Shown: one piece after another, positions 42,126 through 53,735 of the stretch | Numbering within the stretch: position 1 is the stretch's first letter | Layout: the number at the start of each line of letters is the position of its first letter | From: Cephalopachus bancanus | Taxonomy: Eukaryota > Chordata > Mammalia > Primates > Tarsiidae | Reading direction: 5' to 3' | Length of the DNA stretch: 64,000 bases | Assembly (NCBI GenBank): GCA_027257055.1 | Contig: JAPVLO010000277.1 | Location: forward strand, 4,030,001-4,094,000 | Position numbers and translations under genes: made by a program | The notes under the pieces: model-generated | Told to the model about the DNA's origin: nothing | Databases searched by the model: none | Seen by the model: only the letters and a program-made list of their open reading frames with translations

Positions 42126-42650
42126 CAGAATTCAATTATTTTAAAAGATTGCCTTTGTAACATTAACAGAAGTTGAAACAGAATTTCATTTTGCTTAAAA
42201 ATGTGTGGCTGTAGGATGCAGGGGTAACCAGCATCCAGCTGAATCATTTCAAACTAAATCTATTTCCTGTCTTATATGATGATGCAGTTACTAGGCCAGA
42301 GGAGTGGTGCGGCTTGGCTTTAGTAAAGTATTTAACAGTTTCTTAAGATACAGGATAGCCCATATTAAGTCATAAGTGGTAAAATGTGGACTGGATGTTC
42401 TTAATTTACTTTGACAGTCATATACAAAAACTGTTAATTATTGGCCTGGAGTCAGCCTGGAAGGAGCTCTGAAATGGGTGCGGTGGGGTTCTGTTCTTGG
42501 CCTTGATCTGCTTAACATTCTCCCAGTGTTACCGGGAAGATGCAGAAGGTATGTTTATCAGATTGTTAGTGGCACAGAGGTCGAAGACACAGCAAGGTTC
42601 AAAGTCATCTAGAATGAGAGGCCGAAGTTAAAACAAACAAACAAACCGGA
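42126..42650 (+). mobile_element. CR1/L3 LINE fragment, reverse-transcriptase region
   Basis: From about 42310 the wording ggctttagtaaagtatttaa, aatgtggactggatg, gtcagcctggaaggagctc, ttctgttcttggcc and gtatgtttatcagattgttag follows the reverse-transcriptase part of old mammalian CR1/L3 elements (conserved region around the 'SVLG' and 'FADD' motifs). Heavily decayed by stops and indels and not functional. Confidence 0.7.
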
Positions 42651-42713
42651 AAGAAGAAAATTCAGTAAAGGATACATGTAAAGTCTGATTTAGCTTTAAA
42701 AAGTTGAATTGTA

Positions 42714-42997
42714 GGCCGGGCTTGGTGGCTCATCCTGTAATCCCGTGCTTTGGGAGGCTGAGGTGAGTGGATTGCCTGAACCTGCAGGTTCGAGACCCGC
42801 CTGGGCAACTTGGCGAGACCTCATCTCTACAATAAATCAAAAATCAGCCGGGCGTGCCTGTAATTCCAGCTACTTGGAAGGCCGAGGCGGAAGGATCGCC
42901 GGAGCCCAGCAGGTCGAGGCTATGGTGGTCGGGAGCGGCCACTGCACTCCAGCCTGGGCGACAGAGCGAGACTCCAACTCAAAAAAAAAAAAAAAAA
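42714..42997 (+). mobile_element. Young Alu
   Basis: Duplication ttgaattgta at 42704-42713 and 42998-43007. Lacks about 14 bp after gccgggcgt in the right arm. Confidence 0.93.
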
Positions 42998-43007
42998 TTG
43001 AATTGTA

Positions 43008-43787
43008 ATATTTTGAGATGTTCATACATCTGGTAAGATAATTCTACTTTTGAGGATATAACTGAGACTGAGACCATATCTAAAATGTAGATTATGTTTT
43101 ATGCACAGAGATCATACAGAGATTGAGAAAAAAAAACTATGGTGAAAAATTGCTTAGTTTAATTTTGTTTGTTGAGTTGGCGTCTCACTCTGTTGCCCAG
43201 GCTGGAGTGCAGTGGCATGCATGCTCATGGCTACCCTGGTGTTGACCTGCTGGGCTCTAGCAAACCTTCCACCTCAGCCTTTCAAGTAGCCAGAACTGTA
43301 GGTACATGCTACCATGCCCAGCTAATTTTTTTTTCTTTGTCATAGAGATGAGGTCTTACCATTTGCCCAGGCTGTCTCAAACCCGCGAGCTCAGGCAATC
43401 CTCTCACCTCAGCCTCCCAAAGTGCTGGGATTATAGTCTTGAGCCACCACACCTGGCCTATTTTTATTTTAAAGATGTGGGTATAGTGAAAAATTGTAAA
43501 TAGCCTAAATATCCAGTGGTGTGGGCTGGAGGTGATAGATAAGTGAATTCAGATGGATATGTCTTTAAAATGGAACATTATGAAGTCATAAAAAATGTTT
43601 AGGAATAGTTTTCTGATAACAGTGAAAAACATTTCTGCTAAGAGTTAAGGTGCATCTGCCATATGATTCCAAATGTTTTAAAAATGTGCTTAGAAAATGA
43701 CTGGAAGGAAATATACTAGTAATACTAATACCAAAATAGGAATACTGGTTGCTTCTGGGTGGGTTGAGGTGAGTGGCCTTTTTTTTT
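43008..43787 (+). mobile_element. L1M 3' end, split by an Alu
   Basis: taatattttgagatgttcatacatctgg before the Alu, then aaatagcctaaatatccag, gataagtgaattcagatgg, ggaacattatgaagtcataa and actggaaggaaatatac after it, the sense order of an old L1 3' region. Confidence 0.7.
43153..43485 (-). mobile_element. Intermediate Alu with L1-tail junction (antisense)
   Basis: Duplication gtgaaaaattg at 43142-43152 and 43486-43496. Between the Alu end (about 43458) and the right copy lie 27 bp reading tattttaaagatgtgggta, the local L1 3' terminus, so the inserted unit is L1 tail plus Alu. Confidence 0.75.
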
Positions 43788-43936
43788 TTTTTTTAAATGT
43801 ATTTTATTCTATTACTATTATTTTAGAAATAAGATCTGGCTACATTGTCCAGGCTGGTCTCAAACTCTTGGCCTCAAGCTATCCTCCTGTCTTCCCAAAG
43901 TGCTGGATTTACAGGTGTGAGCCACTGTGCCTGGCC
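43788..43936 (-). mobile_element. Old Alu arm (antisense)
   Basis: A T run, one arm and gtgagccactgtgcctggcc end. Confidence 0.78.
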
Positions 43937-44700
43937 TCTATTGTTTGTATTTTTTTTATTTTTTAAATCAGTATTTTTTATTTTACAATTGTGGGGTACA
44001 GTTAAGTGTTAGGTACACAAATATGCATCGTTCAGGCACCCTTGTTGATAAGGGGTGTCTCCCCATCCCCAGACAGATATTGACTACTGTTAATCCCACC
44101 TCTCTTCCCCTCCCCCCCATAGTTTCCCACCACTGTCAATCCTTTTCTTATAGTATTACGATAGATGTTCAAGGTCCACTTATGGGTGAGAACATGTGAT
44201 ACTCAGATCTTTGTTTCTGTGAGAGATCACTCAGTTTTTTTTTTTTTTGAGTTGGAGTCTCACTCTGTCACCCAGACTGGAGTGCAGTGGCCACTCCCGG
44301 CCACCGCAGCCTCGACCTGCTGGTCTCTAGCGATCCTTCCGCCTCACCTTCTGAGTAGCTGGAATTACAGGCATGCGCTACCACGCCCGGCTCATTTTTG
44401 ATTTATTGTAGAGATGAGGTCTCGCCAAGTTGCCCAGGCAAGTCTCGAACCCGTGGGCTCAGGCAGTCCACTCACCTCAGCCTCCCAAAGGTGCGTGAGT
44501 ACACGCTGAGCCACCGAGCCCGATCACTCAGTATTATAGACTCTAGTTCCATCCAGGTTGCTGCGAAATTCATGATTTTGTTCTTTTTTATGGCTGTGTA
44601 GTATTCCATCGTGTATATGTACCACATTTTTTTAATCCAGTCCTCTTTTGATGGATGTATTTTCAGTAGTGTGTATATATTTCACAGTGGGAAACTTACT
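43937..44700 (-). mobile_element. L1 3' region (antisense), split by an Alu
   Basis: attttacaattgtggggtac...gttaggtacacaaatatgc is the local L1 terminus, with ggctgtgtagtattccatcg...atgtaccacattttt further inside. Younger than the L1M pieces. Confidence 0.8.
44235..44521 (-). mobile_element. Young Alu in L1 (antisense)
   Basis: Duplication gatcactcag at 44225-44234 and 44522-44531. Confidence 0.95.
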
Positions 44701-45107
44701 GCTATTTTAAACACATTTTATTTTATTTTCTTAATTATTATTTTAAAAACATTTGTTATTTAAAAAAAAAATTTATTGTTTATTGCTCCTGATGAGGTAA
44801 AGCAGATGAATCTTGAATCACCTGCTGTGCACAAAGCACTGGGTTAAGCACTAGAGTCACAAAGTGAGACTTAGCCCTTGACCTGAAGTTGGTGCCAGCC
44901 CACCGAGGAGGGACTGGAGGGGTGGGGCCTGTGAAAAAACATCTTGGGATTTTTCTGTTGTTCATTGTGAGCTTTGAGTGGGATGAGGCTTTTAAAAAAC
45001 CAAATGCAATTCATAACTGAATGTGAAATCCAGTGGCCTAACCACAAAATCTGGCCTTCGTGACCTCCATGGGTCATGTGACATTTGGACACTGGGTTAA
45101 GAGTGTT
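44701..45107. other. Unrecognised DNA with an L2/MIR-like piece
   Basis: gctgtgcacaaagcactgggttaagcactag near 44824 is L2/MIR-like in antisense. No gene. Confidence 0.45.
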
Positions 45108-45120
45108 AAGAGTTAGAAGG

Positions 45121-45557
45121 GGCCGGGCCTGGTGGCTCAGCCTGTAATCCCAGCACTTTGGGAGACCGAGGTGAGTGGATTGCCTGAGCCCGTGGGTTCG
45201 AGACCAGCCTGGGCAACTTGGCGAGACCTCGTCTCTACAATAAATAAAAAATTAGCTGGGCAGCCGGGCTCGGTGGCTCAGCCTGTAATCCCGCGCCTTT
45301 GGGAGGCTGAGGTGAGTGGATTGCCTGAGCCTGTGGGTTCGAGACCCGCCCAGGCAGGCGAGACCTCATCTCTACAATAAATAAAAAATTAGCCGGGCGT
45401 TGTAGTGCGCGCCTTTAGTTCCAGCAACTCGGAAGGCTGAGGCGGAAGGATCGCCGGAGCCCAGCAGGTCGACGCTGGGGTGGCCATGAGCATGTGTGCC
45501 ACTGCACTCCAGCCTGGGTGAAGGAGTGAGACTCCAACTCAAAAAAAAAAAAAAAAA
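45121..45557 (+). mobile_element. Alu trimer (extra left arm)
   Basis: A left arm (45121-45260), of older type with ggttcgagaccagcc, passes at its A-rich linker into a complete young dimer starting gccgggctcggtggctcag. One duplication (aagagttagaagg 45108-45120, aagagttagtagg 45558-45570) encloses the whole. Confidence 0.85.
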
Positions 45558-45570
45558 AAGAGTTAGTAGG

Positions 45571-45858
45571 AGGCCAGGCTCGGTGGCTCAGCCTATAATC
45601 CCAGCACTTTGGGAGGCTGAGGCAAGAGGATTACCTGAGCCCACGGGTTTGAGACCCACCTGGGTAACTTGGTGAGACCTCATCTCTATAGCAAATCAAA
45701 AACTAGTCGGGCGTGGTAGCACGCCTGTAGTTCCGGCTACTTGGAAGGCTGAGGTGGAAGGATCTCAGGAGCCCAACATGTCGAGACTGCGGTGACCAGG
45801 GTGGTGCCACTGCCCTCTCGCCTAGGTGACAGAGTGAGACTCCAGCTCAAAAAAAGGA
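45571..45858 (+). mobile_element. Intermediate Alu at the same target
   Basis: Begins at the second aagagttagtagg and ends at a third copy (45859-45871). Confidence 0.9.
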
Positions 45859-45871
45859 AAGAGTTAGTAGG

Positions 45872-46050
45872 AACCTGACCAAGCAAGGCGTGATCCATGG
45901 AAGGAGCCTAGGGTGTCGTAGGATGGGGGTGACTGGTACTCGTGGGATGGGTGCACAGTAGCACCTTGACGGGTTTCCATAGTTATCAGGTATAGAAACA
46001 AGTAGACTTGTTCATTTTTGCTCCTGGTGTTGGAATATGCTCGTTGGTAG
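45872..46050. other. Unrecognised DNA
   Basis: No gene. Confidence 0.4.
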
Positions 46051-46170
46051 AGCAGTGGCTTAATCCTCTGTGGCTTCTGATTCTGCCTCTGTAAAATGGC
46101 TACATTATGTGATTCCTTGTCTGTAGGATAATCATGCTGAAGTTGAGAGGCTTTAAAGTGCCCTTTAGCC
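46051..46170 (+). mobile_element. MIR fragment
   Basis: gtagagcagtggcttaatcc...ttctgattctgcctctgtaaaatgg...tttaaagtgcc, partly deleted. Confidence 0.5.
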
Positions 46171-46189
46171 CTAAGAGCTAGGAGAGCAG

Positions 46190-46385
46190 ATTTCAGTTCA
46201 ATGTGAAAAAGGATTTTCTAGCCAGCAGATCTGTCCAACAGTGGAAATGTCTGTCGATGCAGTAGTGAGCTTGCCGTGGTTAGAGATATTTAAGTAGGGC
46301 TGAAGGCTGTCTGTTAGGGATGCTGCAGAAGAGGAGGGCAGGAATTAGGCTGGCCTGCAATGTCTCTTCCGATTCCAAGGGCCAG
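46190..46385 (+). mobile_element. CR1/L3 3' end
   Basis: atctgtccaacagtggaaatg, gtagtgagcttgccgtggttagagatatttaag, ctgttagggatgctgcag and caatgtctcttccgattccaag follow the CR1/L3 3' region in order. Same strand as the fragment at 42126-42650 and possibly from the same element. Confidence 0.7.
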
Positions 46386-47330
46386 TTATTATGTGACTTG
46401 TTGAAGCCGAAAGATGACATGGAATAGAGGCTAAGCAGGTCCCAGCATTTTCAAGAGAGCCTTTTGGGGCCATTTTAGAAAGGATGAAGAGAACTGTTTT
46501 AAGTTGGGTGAGGACTCAGTTTGTGGCCCCAGGGCTGCTGAAAATTAAATGTGGTCCTTAGGAAAAGCAAGGTGGGGGGAAATGGCACACAATAATGAAC
46601 CAAATAGAGAATAAAAGAATGTGCTCCTTGCCAGTTCTCTTCAGCATAATGGCTGCCTCAGGATGGGGCTTTTGGTGGATGCTGGGGCCTACATTTGACC
46701 GCGGAGGACCTGGAAGGGCCCCCGAGTGCCTCCTCCCCCCTTCGTGTCCCACACTGTGGGTTTGTGTCCCTAGAAAAAGCACGTCCAATGCCATCCCACA
46801 CCAGTCATGAGATGGCGCCTTCTAACGGCTCTACACTTTAGTGACAAAGCGAACAAGGGGCAGATGCATTTAAAGAAGCTCCTGAGTGGGGTTTTCCAGG
46901 AAAGCATTTATTAACTTTAAATCAGACATTAAGTCTGTAATTTGAGCTAATTAAAAAAAGAAACTTTTGCATTTTTATTATTTATAGCTTACACATGGAA
47001 AAGTTCATTTAGCTTAATTTTGCTTATATTCCACTGAAATATATGATTGATTCAGAATCCACCCTGATGATTGAAACCTTTCAGATTCTTCTTCCAGATC
47101 TCTCTGGGTGACTTTTATTTTGTCTTGTTTTTGCCGTTCAGGGTACTGCCAGGGCTAAATCACATAGCGAAAGTGTGCTAGAGAGCCCTGCAGAGAGGGT
47201 AGAGGTTTATCTCATCTTTGGAACACATCACAAGATAATTTCTGTCTTCATGTGATTCATGCTCACACTTTGGTGTTAGCAAGGAAGTGCTCTCTCCTCA
47301 CAGGGGGTCAAGCGATTTTGGGGTATACTT
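46386..47330. other. Unique DNA with an AT-rich block
   Basis: No gene recognised. The block at 46900-47070 is AT-rich, non-repetitive and has homeodomain-like TTAATT and ATTTA strings, making it a candidate conserved non-coding element. Confidence 0.4.
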
Positions 47331-47618
47331 TTTTTTTTGAGTTGGAGTCTCACTCTGTCTCCCAGGCTGGAGTACAGTGGCATGATCGCAGCTGTTGCAG
47401 CCTTAACCTGCTGGACTCAGGCAATTCTTCTGCCTCAGCCTTCCAAGTAGCCGGAACCACAGGCATGCGGCATCACACCCGGCTAATTTATTTATTTATT
47501 ACAGAGACAAGGTCTCACCAAGTTGCCCAGGCTGGTCTCGAACCCCTGGACTCAGGATGTCCTTTCACCCTGGCCTCTCAAAGTGCTGAGATTACAGATG
47601 TGAGCCTCCATGTTTGGC
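47331..47618 (-). mobile_element. Intermediate Alu (antisense)
   Basis: Dimer flanked by ggggtatac and ggggtacac. Pre-hairpin right arm. Confidence 0.88.
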
Positions 47619-47639
47619 CTGGGGTACACCATCTTAACA

Positions 47640-48224
47640 AATGGCTGTTTTAGAGGTATATGAAAAGTATAGGCAGAGCTTGGTGATTTAGAACCAGAGT
47701 TGAGAATTTTTTTGTACTTATTGATGAGGGGCCTGAGTCTGCTTTGCCTCGGTGTCATTTGTTCCCCTCATAGTGTCTGTCACGTGGACTGTGCTTGTTG
47801 AATTGTTGTGGTGTCAGCGCCCTGGGCCACATGTAGTGGGTATGAGAAAAAGGTGGGTGAGCATATACTTTTTTTTTAAAGCAAAATATGGTAAGAAGTT
47901 ATAGTTCTCAGCCTTTTTCGTCCTCTGGGTATCTGGAAACTCTTTTCGTAAAAACAACCACATCCAGTGGTTGTTTTCCAAAGTGCCGGAGGAATCAAAA
48001 ACTCCCTCTCCTCTTTCTGTTTTTCTTTGGCTTCCGAACACGAATTGCTGCTGGTGTGCTGTTCTTAAATTCATGTGTCCTCCATCCATTTTAATCTTGT
48101 CATCTATTTTTATGGCGACTGTCGCCATGGTACTCATGCTCCCTTACATAGCACAACAGAGATTTCCGATGTCTGATAGGACAGCTCACAGTTCCGCTGC
48201 AGCTGAGAGAGAAACCGTGTTTGA
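47640..48224. other. Unique DNA with a short palindrome
   Basis: No gene. A perfect palindrome atggcgac-t-gtcgccat lies at 48112-48128. Confidence 0.45.
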
Positions 48225-48460
48225 GTTGATTTTTTTAAATGGAGGGATTATTTGCATACAGTGAAATGCTCGGCTCTGAAGTGTGCTGTGTGATCGGTTC
48301 TGACGAAGGTGTATCAAGACAGACACGTCCATCACCCCAGACGTGTTCCTGGAGACCCTTTCCAGATTTCCCGCAGCCCCCACCAGGAGCGCCGCAGCTC
48401 TGATTTCCATCAGCTTGGGTTAGTTTTGTCTACTAGGTTCTTAATATCATAATTTTGTGT
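48225..48460 (-). mobile_element. L1M fragment (antisense)
   Basis: gcatacagtgaaatgctcgg, ttctgacgaaggtgtatcaag, cgtccatcaccccag and ctgatttccatcagcttggg follow the same antisense L1 segment as 16465-16650. Confidence 0.6.
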
Positions 48461-48498
48461 TTCTAAGGACTTTATATGTGTGCTTTGAAGAGGCAGAG

Positions 48499-48500
<2 letters not shown>

Positions 48501-48561
<61 letters not shown>

Positions 48562-48588
48562 TGTGCGCGCGCACGCACTTGCGCTTAA
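48501..48588 (+). repeat. (GT)n microsatellite
   Basis: Some 35 GT units followed by a short gcgcgcgcac run. Likely polymorphic and Z-DNA prone. Confidence 0.96.
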
Positions 48589-49090
48589 AAATCAGTATCC
48601 TGTATGGTCAGATGGCCCCAGTGAGTAAATCATAACGTTTTAGAGTTTGTTCAGATTTTTCCTTCTCATTAGCCCAAGGGATCTGTATTCGTGTTAGGAA
48701 TTCTGGTTCCCAGATGGGAGAGTCCCAGGCAGAGACAGCTAGGCCTGGTGTGGAGGAAGTATGACCCCAGAAAGGGCTGTCTTTGTGTGTGTGTGTGTGT
48801 CTGTGTTTTCATTTGTCGTGTTGGAGAGCTGCAGTGCTGGGTCCGAAGGACTGGAATTTCTTCTGGGAACATCCCTTTGGATGACCAGAAGTCTCCCTGA
48901 ACTAGCATATACATTTTACAATCCAGAGAGTTGCAGGGTTCAGCTTGTAACATTGAAACAATATCCATGCCGCAAAGCCCACTGGACTGGAAACGCAGAT
49001 ATGCTCTGTGGGACTCGGCTTCCTGGGAAGCATGGGCTGGAATTGGGGTGAAATTGCCCCCAGACGTCTTCCTGAAATGTGTTGAACAGG
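48589..49090. other. Unrecognised DNA with a short (GT)n
   Basis: A second gtgtgtgtgt run lies near 48786. No gene. Confidence 0.4.
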
Positions 49091-49091
49091 G

Positions 49092-49637
<546 letters not shown>

Positions 49638-49659
49638 TCCATTTATTTCTTAAAAAACA

Positions 49660-50250
49660 AAACGAAACAAAATTATATTATTAAATGAAAATTTTATTAC
49701 ATGACGAATACATGGACATATTCTCTATAGGGAGAAAAGAATGCGAACCTTCTAGAGCGAGCAGAAAGTCTTTGACGACCACTCTGAATGCTATCATGGA
49801 TGTGTCGGTATCCTTCAGATGCTTTGCGTGCTTAAATTTATACCCATAGGACTTGGAACAGGTTAAGTGCTTGGTGTGGCAAGTACCGTGCTGTTGCCGC
49901 TCACCCTCTCACTCAGCAGGGGCCTCTGTGATCAGTTCCCGTCTTTATGTAAAGCTCTTGATTTTGTTGAGCTCCTGCCTGGTCTCCCTGAGAATTAGAA
50001 GACTAAGCAATTGTTTCGCTTTACCTAATTGCTGGGCACTTAGGTTATTTCCAAATTCTTTACAGTTCTTTACAAATTCTTCACATATGCTGTTACCAAA
50101 AACATTTGCACACGGCTCTTGACAGCACCTGTGAGTTTTCTCTAGTGTGGAAACCTTCAGAGAGTGGGTTGCTGGGCACAAGGCGCCTTTACTTGTACCT
50201 TCGAATACAGGTGATGAACAGGGTCAGCTCTTCGCTTGGAGTGAATATAG
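49660..50250 (-). mobile_element. L1M fragment (antisense)
   Basis: acatgacgaatacatggac, ctatagggagaaaagaatgc, ggcacttaggttatttccaaattc and gtgggttgctgggcacaagg match the antisense L1 layout. Confidence 0.6.
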
Positions 50251-50654
50251 ACCAGATATAGACCAGAGGATGCTGGTGCTGTGCCTGGACACTGAGCAGT
50301 TATTTTAAGACGAGGGCAGGATTTGCAGTGTGTGTACTCAGTGCATGCCCACTCACCATCACAGGTCACATGTCTCCAGGCTGGTTGGTGAGAATGGTGT
50401 CAAGAAGGACTCTTCTGGGCCCCATAGTTAATTCTGTGTGGTCCCCGCCCCCCCATCCCCCAAGGACTTTGGCCTGTGTGTGGGGCGTGGTTGTGTAGTG
50501 AAGGAGCACTGGCTGGATTGTAGACTCTGGATGAGAAATGCTAAACTCAGTTCCTTCCAACCAGAGAACTTCACTGCACCTGTGATCCTTCTCCGTGCCA
50601 TCTTTAGAATACAAATACAAAGCGTGGCGTGTGTGTGTGTGTGTGTAACTTCAT
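50251..50654. other. Unrecognised DNA
   Basis: No gene. Contains a short (GT)n at 50627-50646. Confidence 0.4.
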
Positions 50655-50812
50655 TTACTTATTTAGTGACAGGGTGTTGCTCTTTCTCCTAGGCTGGAGT
50701 GCAGTGGTGCGATCATGGCTCACTGCAGCCTCAAACTCCTGGCCTCAAGTGATCCTCCCGCCTTGGACTCCCAGAGTGCTGGGATGACAGCTGTGAACCA
50801 CTGCACCTGACC
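50655..50812 (-). mobile_element. Free Alu monomer (antisense)
   Basis: A single arm of about 155 bp from gacagggtgttgctc to gaaccactgcacctgacc. Confidence 0.72.
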
Positions 50813-51460
50813 AAAGTGTGGCTTAAATACTCAAGTCGAGTGAGACATTTGAAAGTGAAACTCCTGGAAAACATGAGAGTTAATCCTATCAGGCCGAAAC
50901 CCCCGTGCATTTAGGAGCCAGTGTGGCCAGTGGAGCCAGTGTGGGAGGGTGTGGCTGTGCTCTTTTTGAAGGCCGCTCCAAGGCCAGCTACCTGCTGGTG
51001 TCCTTGGTCTCAGCCAGGGAGAGGCAAAGCACCTTTGCAGGTTTGTGATTCCGTGTGCATGTGCCTTCAGATCCTCACATGGATGGTACTAAAAATGGCC
51101 CTGGAGTGGACCCTCAGGGAACCCCACTCACGCAGTTGTACACTGTCCAAACCTAGGTTGCTCTTCTCTTGCCTTTGCTGGGATACTCTGGCATGGCCTC
51201 TGTGCCCTCCTGTGGGAGCCAGCAGCATCTCCCTTTTCTATCATGTCAGGATTTGGCGGCCATGTCCACACTCTGCCTCCTCTCCCTTGCTAGGTAGATT
51301 CCCTCAGGCCTTCCTGGCCTTGATCTTCTGTCCTGAAGAGCACCGGCTCCTTGGCTTGCCTGCTCCATCACTCGGCATATTTAGGTTGATGGTCCTCTGG
51401 CTTTGTAAGTTATCTTTCTTGATGGGCAGCAGCCAGTGTTTCCAGTGCAGATGATTCTCT
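50813..51460. other. Unrecognised DNA
   Basis: One frame is open for 177 codons (50921-51454), Cys/Leu/Pro-rich, without splice support or a recognised domain. I do not call a gene. Confidence 0.4.
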
Positions 51461-51461
51461 T

Positions 51462-51757
51462 TTTCTTTTTTTTTTGACTCAGAGTCTCACTCCGTCGCCC
51501 AGACTGGAGTGCAGTGGCCGCTCCCGGCCACCGCAGCCTCAACCTGCTGGGCTCCGGCGATCCTCCTGCCTCAGCCTTCCGAGTAGCTGGTACCACAGGC
51601 AGGTGCTACCACACCTGTATACTTTATTGATTTATTGTACAGATGAGGTCTCGCTAGGTTGCCTAGGCTGGTCTCGAACCGCTTAGCTCAGGCAATCCTC
51701 TCGCCTCCGCCTCCCAAAGTGCTGGGATTACAAGCATGAGTCACTGCGCCCAACTAT
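51462..51757 (-). mobile_element. Young Alu (antisense)
   Basis: Intact hairpin gtggccgctcccggccac in the right arm; the left arm is more decayed. Confidence 0.9.
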
Positions 51758-51805
51758 GACTCTCGTTTTATAGGGGGTTGGGTAGAGGTGGGCAGTCTTT
51801 CCTTT

Positions 51806-52085
51806 TGTTTTTGTTTGTCTTTGAGTCAGAGTCTCCCTCTGCTGCCCAGGCTAGAGTGCAGAGACATGCTCACGGCTTACCACAGCCTCGACCTCCTGGC
51901 TCGGATGATCCTCCTGCCTCAGTCTTAAGTAGCTGGGACTACAAATGAGTGCCACTACACCTGGCGAATTTTAAAAATTTTTTTGTAGAGACGAGGTCTT
52001 GCTATGTTGCCCAGGCTGGCCTTGAACTTCAAGCAGTCCTCTGCCTCTCAGCCTCCAAAGGTGCTAGGATTGTAGTACCCCTGGG
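51806..52085 (-). mobile_element. Old Alu (antisense)
   Basis: gagtcagagtctccctctgctg start and older right arm. Confidence 0.83.
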
Positions 52086-52209
52086 GCTCTTTCTTTTTAG
52101 TACTTTTTGCGCTGGTACTGGATAAAATGTCTTTTCTCTTTTGCCCTTTGTGACCACAGTAAGATGACTGTGATCTGTGATGACATCCCAGTGACTGTTA
52201 CCATCTCTT

Positions 52210-52501
52210 TTTTTTTTTTTTTGAGTTGGAGTTTCACTCCATCGCCCAGACTGGAGTGCAGTGGCCGCTCCCAGCCGCCACAGCCTCGACCTGCTGGGCT
52301 CTGGCGATCCTTCCGCCTCAGCCTTCCACATAGCTGGAACTACAGGCGCATGCTACCACGCCCGGCTGATTTTTTGGTTTATTGTAGAGATGAGGTCTCA
52401 CCAAGTTGCCCAAGCGGGTCTCAAACCCACGGGCTCAGGCAATCCACTCACCTCAGCCTCCCAAAGCTCAGGATTACAGGCTGAGCCACCGAGCCCGGCC
52501 A
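52210..52501 (-). mobile_element. Young Alu (antisense)
   Basis: Duplication ttaccatctctt at 52198-52209 and 52502-52513. Confidence 0.95.
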
Positions 52502-52659
52502 TTACCATCTCTTATACTGCCTTCATTGTTAAAATTTACCACTTTCCCCCTTTTCCTTTTTTCTTTTCCTCCTTTTACTTGTGCAAAATCTTTCCTATAG
52601 TCTTCCTATAAGTTTGGCTGACTCTTCACTGCCTCGAGTTTGCTGTCTTTTATTTTTAT

Positions 52660-52965
52660 TTTTATGACTAACATTTATTGTGCTCTCTGTGCCAGGCACG
52701 GTGCTCAGCATCCAATGTGCATTTTGTCACTCTTTCCTCTCTCAGACCTGGTGAATTGGAATCGCTAAGAAGAGGAGCATGCTGACTTTAAAAAAAAAAA
52801 AGGCACTTTTGTAAAAAATTTCACGGCTTCATCAGAGCCTCAAATGACTAGGGTTTTTCTTATTTTACAAAGTGAGGAAACTGAGGCACAGGTGACTTCA
52901 TTTGCCCAAGGTCACGTAATTGGGAAGTCAGAGCTTGTTTGCAACCCAGACTTTTCACTGCACAT
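52660..52965 (-). mobile_element. MIR (antisense) with a gap
   Basis: acatttattgtgctctctgtgccaggcacgg, then aagtgaggaaactgaggcacag, then tgcccaaggtcacgtaattggg, classic antisense MIR order around an unrelated A-rich stretch at 52785-52805. Confidence 0.75.
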
Positions 52966-53007
52966 TCTCTTGGGATGTTTGTAAAGGGGTGAAATAAGAG
53001 TAATTAA

Positions 53008-53299
53008 GCCAGACTCAGTGGCTCAACCTGTCATCCCAGCACTTGGGGAGGCTGAGGTGAGGGGATTGCCTGAGCCCACGGGTTCAAGACCAGCCTGGGC
53101 AACTTGGCGAGACCTTGTCTCTACAATAAATCAAGAAAATCAGCCAGGCATGGTGGCACATGTCTGTGGTTCTAGCTACTTGGAAGGCTGAGGCGGAAGG
53201 ATCGCCAGAGCCCAGCAGGTCAAGGCTGCGGTGGCCGGGAGCAGCCACTGCACTCCAGTCTGGGCAACAGAGTGAGACTCCAACTCAAAAAAAAAAAAA
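53008..53299 (+). mobile_element. Intermediate Alu
   Basis: Dimer with ggtggccgggagcagccactg in the right arm, a one-base variant of the hairpin. Confidence 0.88.
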
Positions 53300-53489
53300 G
53301 AGAAACTGTAGCCCTGACGGTGGGGGAGTCCCGTGCTTAATAAAATACTGTGCTGTCATAATGCCCGTTTCCCCTTCCATGCCACAACCACCAGCACCAC
53401 ATTAACCCCTGGGTGACTCAAGTTGTTAATGACAAGGAACCTTACGAGGTCGTCGATCTAGCCTCTCACTCGCTTAATTTTCCTGGCCG

Positions 53490-53735
53490 TCCACCGTAGT
53501 AGAAAGGGTTTCTGGAATCATGCATATTTGGGCACCCATGTGAGTTCTGTCACTTTCCAACTCTGGCCTTGGGAAAGTTGACTTCCCCAGACTCCGTTTG
53601 CTCATCAGTAAAATGGGGACGATGATGGGACTTAGCTCATGGATTATTTGTGGAGGATTAAATGAGATGCAGTCTATGAAAGGCTTCGCCAGCAACTGGC
53701 ACATACGTCTTTGATAAATGATAGGCAAGGAGCAT
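53490..53735 (+). mobile_element. MIR
   Basis: ctggaatcatgcatatttggg, tgtcactttccaactctggcc, ctcatcagtaaaatggggac, ggaggattaaatgagatg and tctttgataaatgata: near-complete MIR. Confidence 0.85.

Noticed and set aside
50921..51454. 177-aa + strand frame rich in Cys, Leu and Pro
   Set aside because: No start context, no splice sites, no recognised family.
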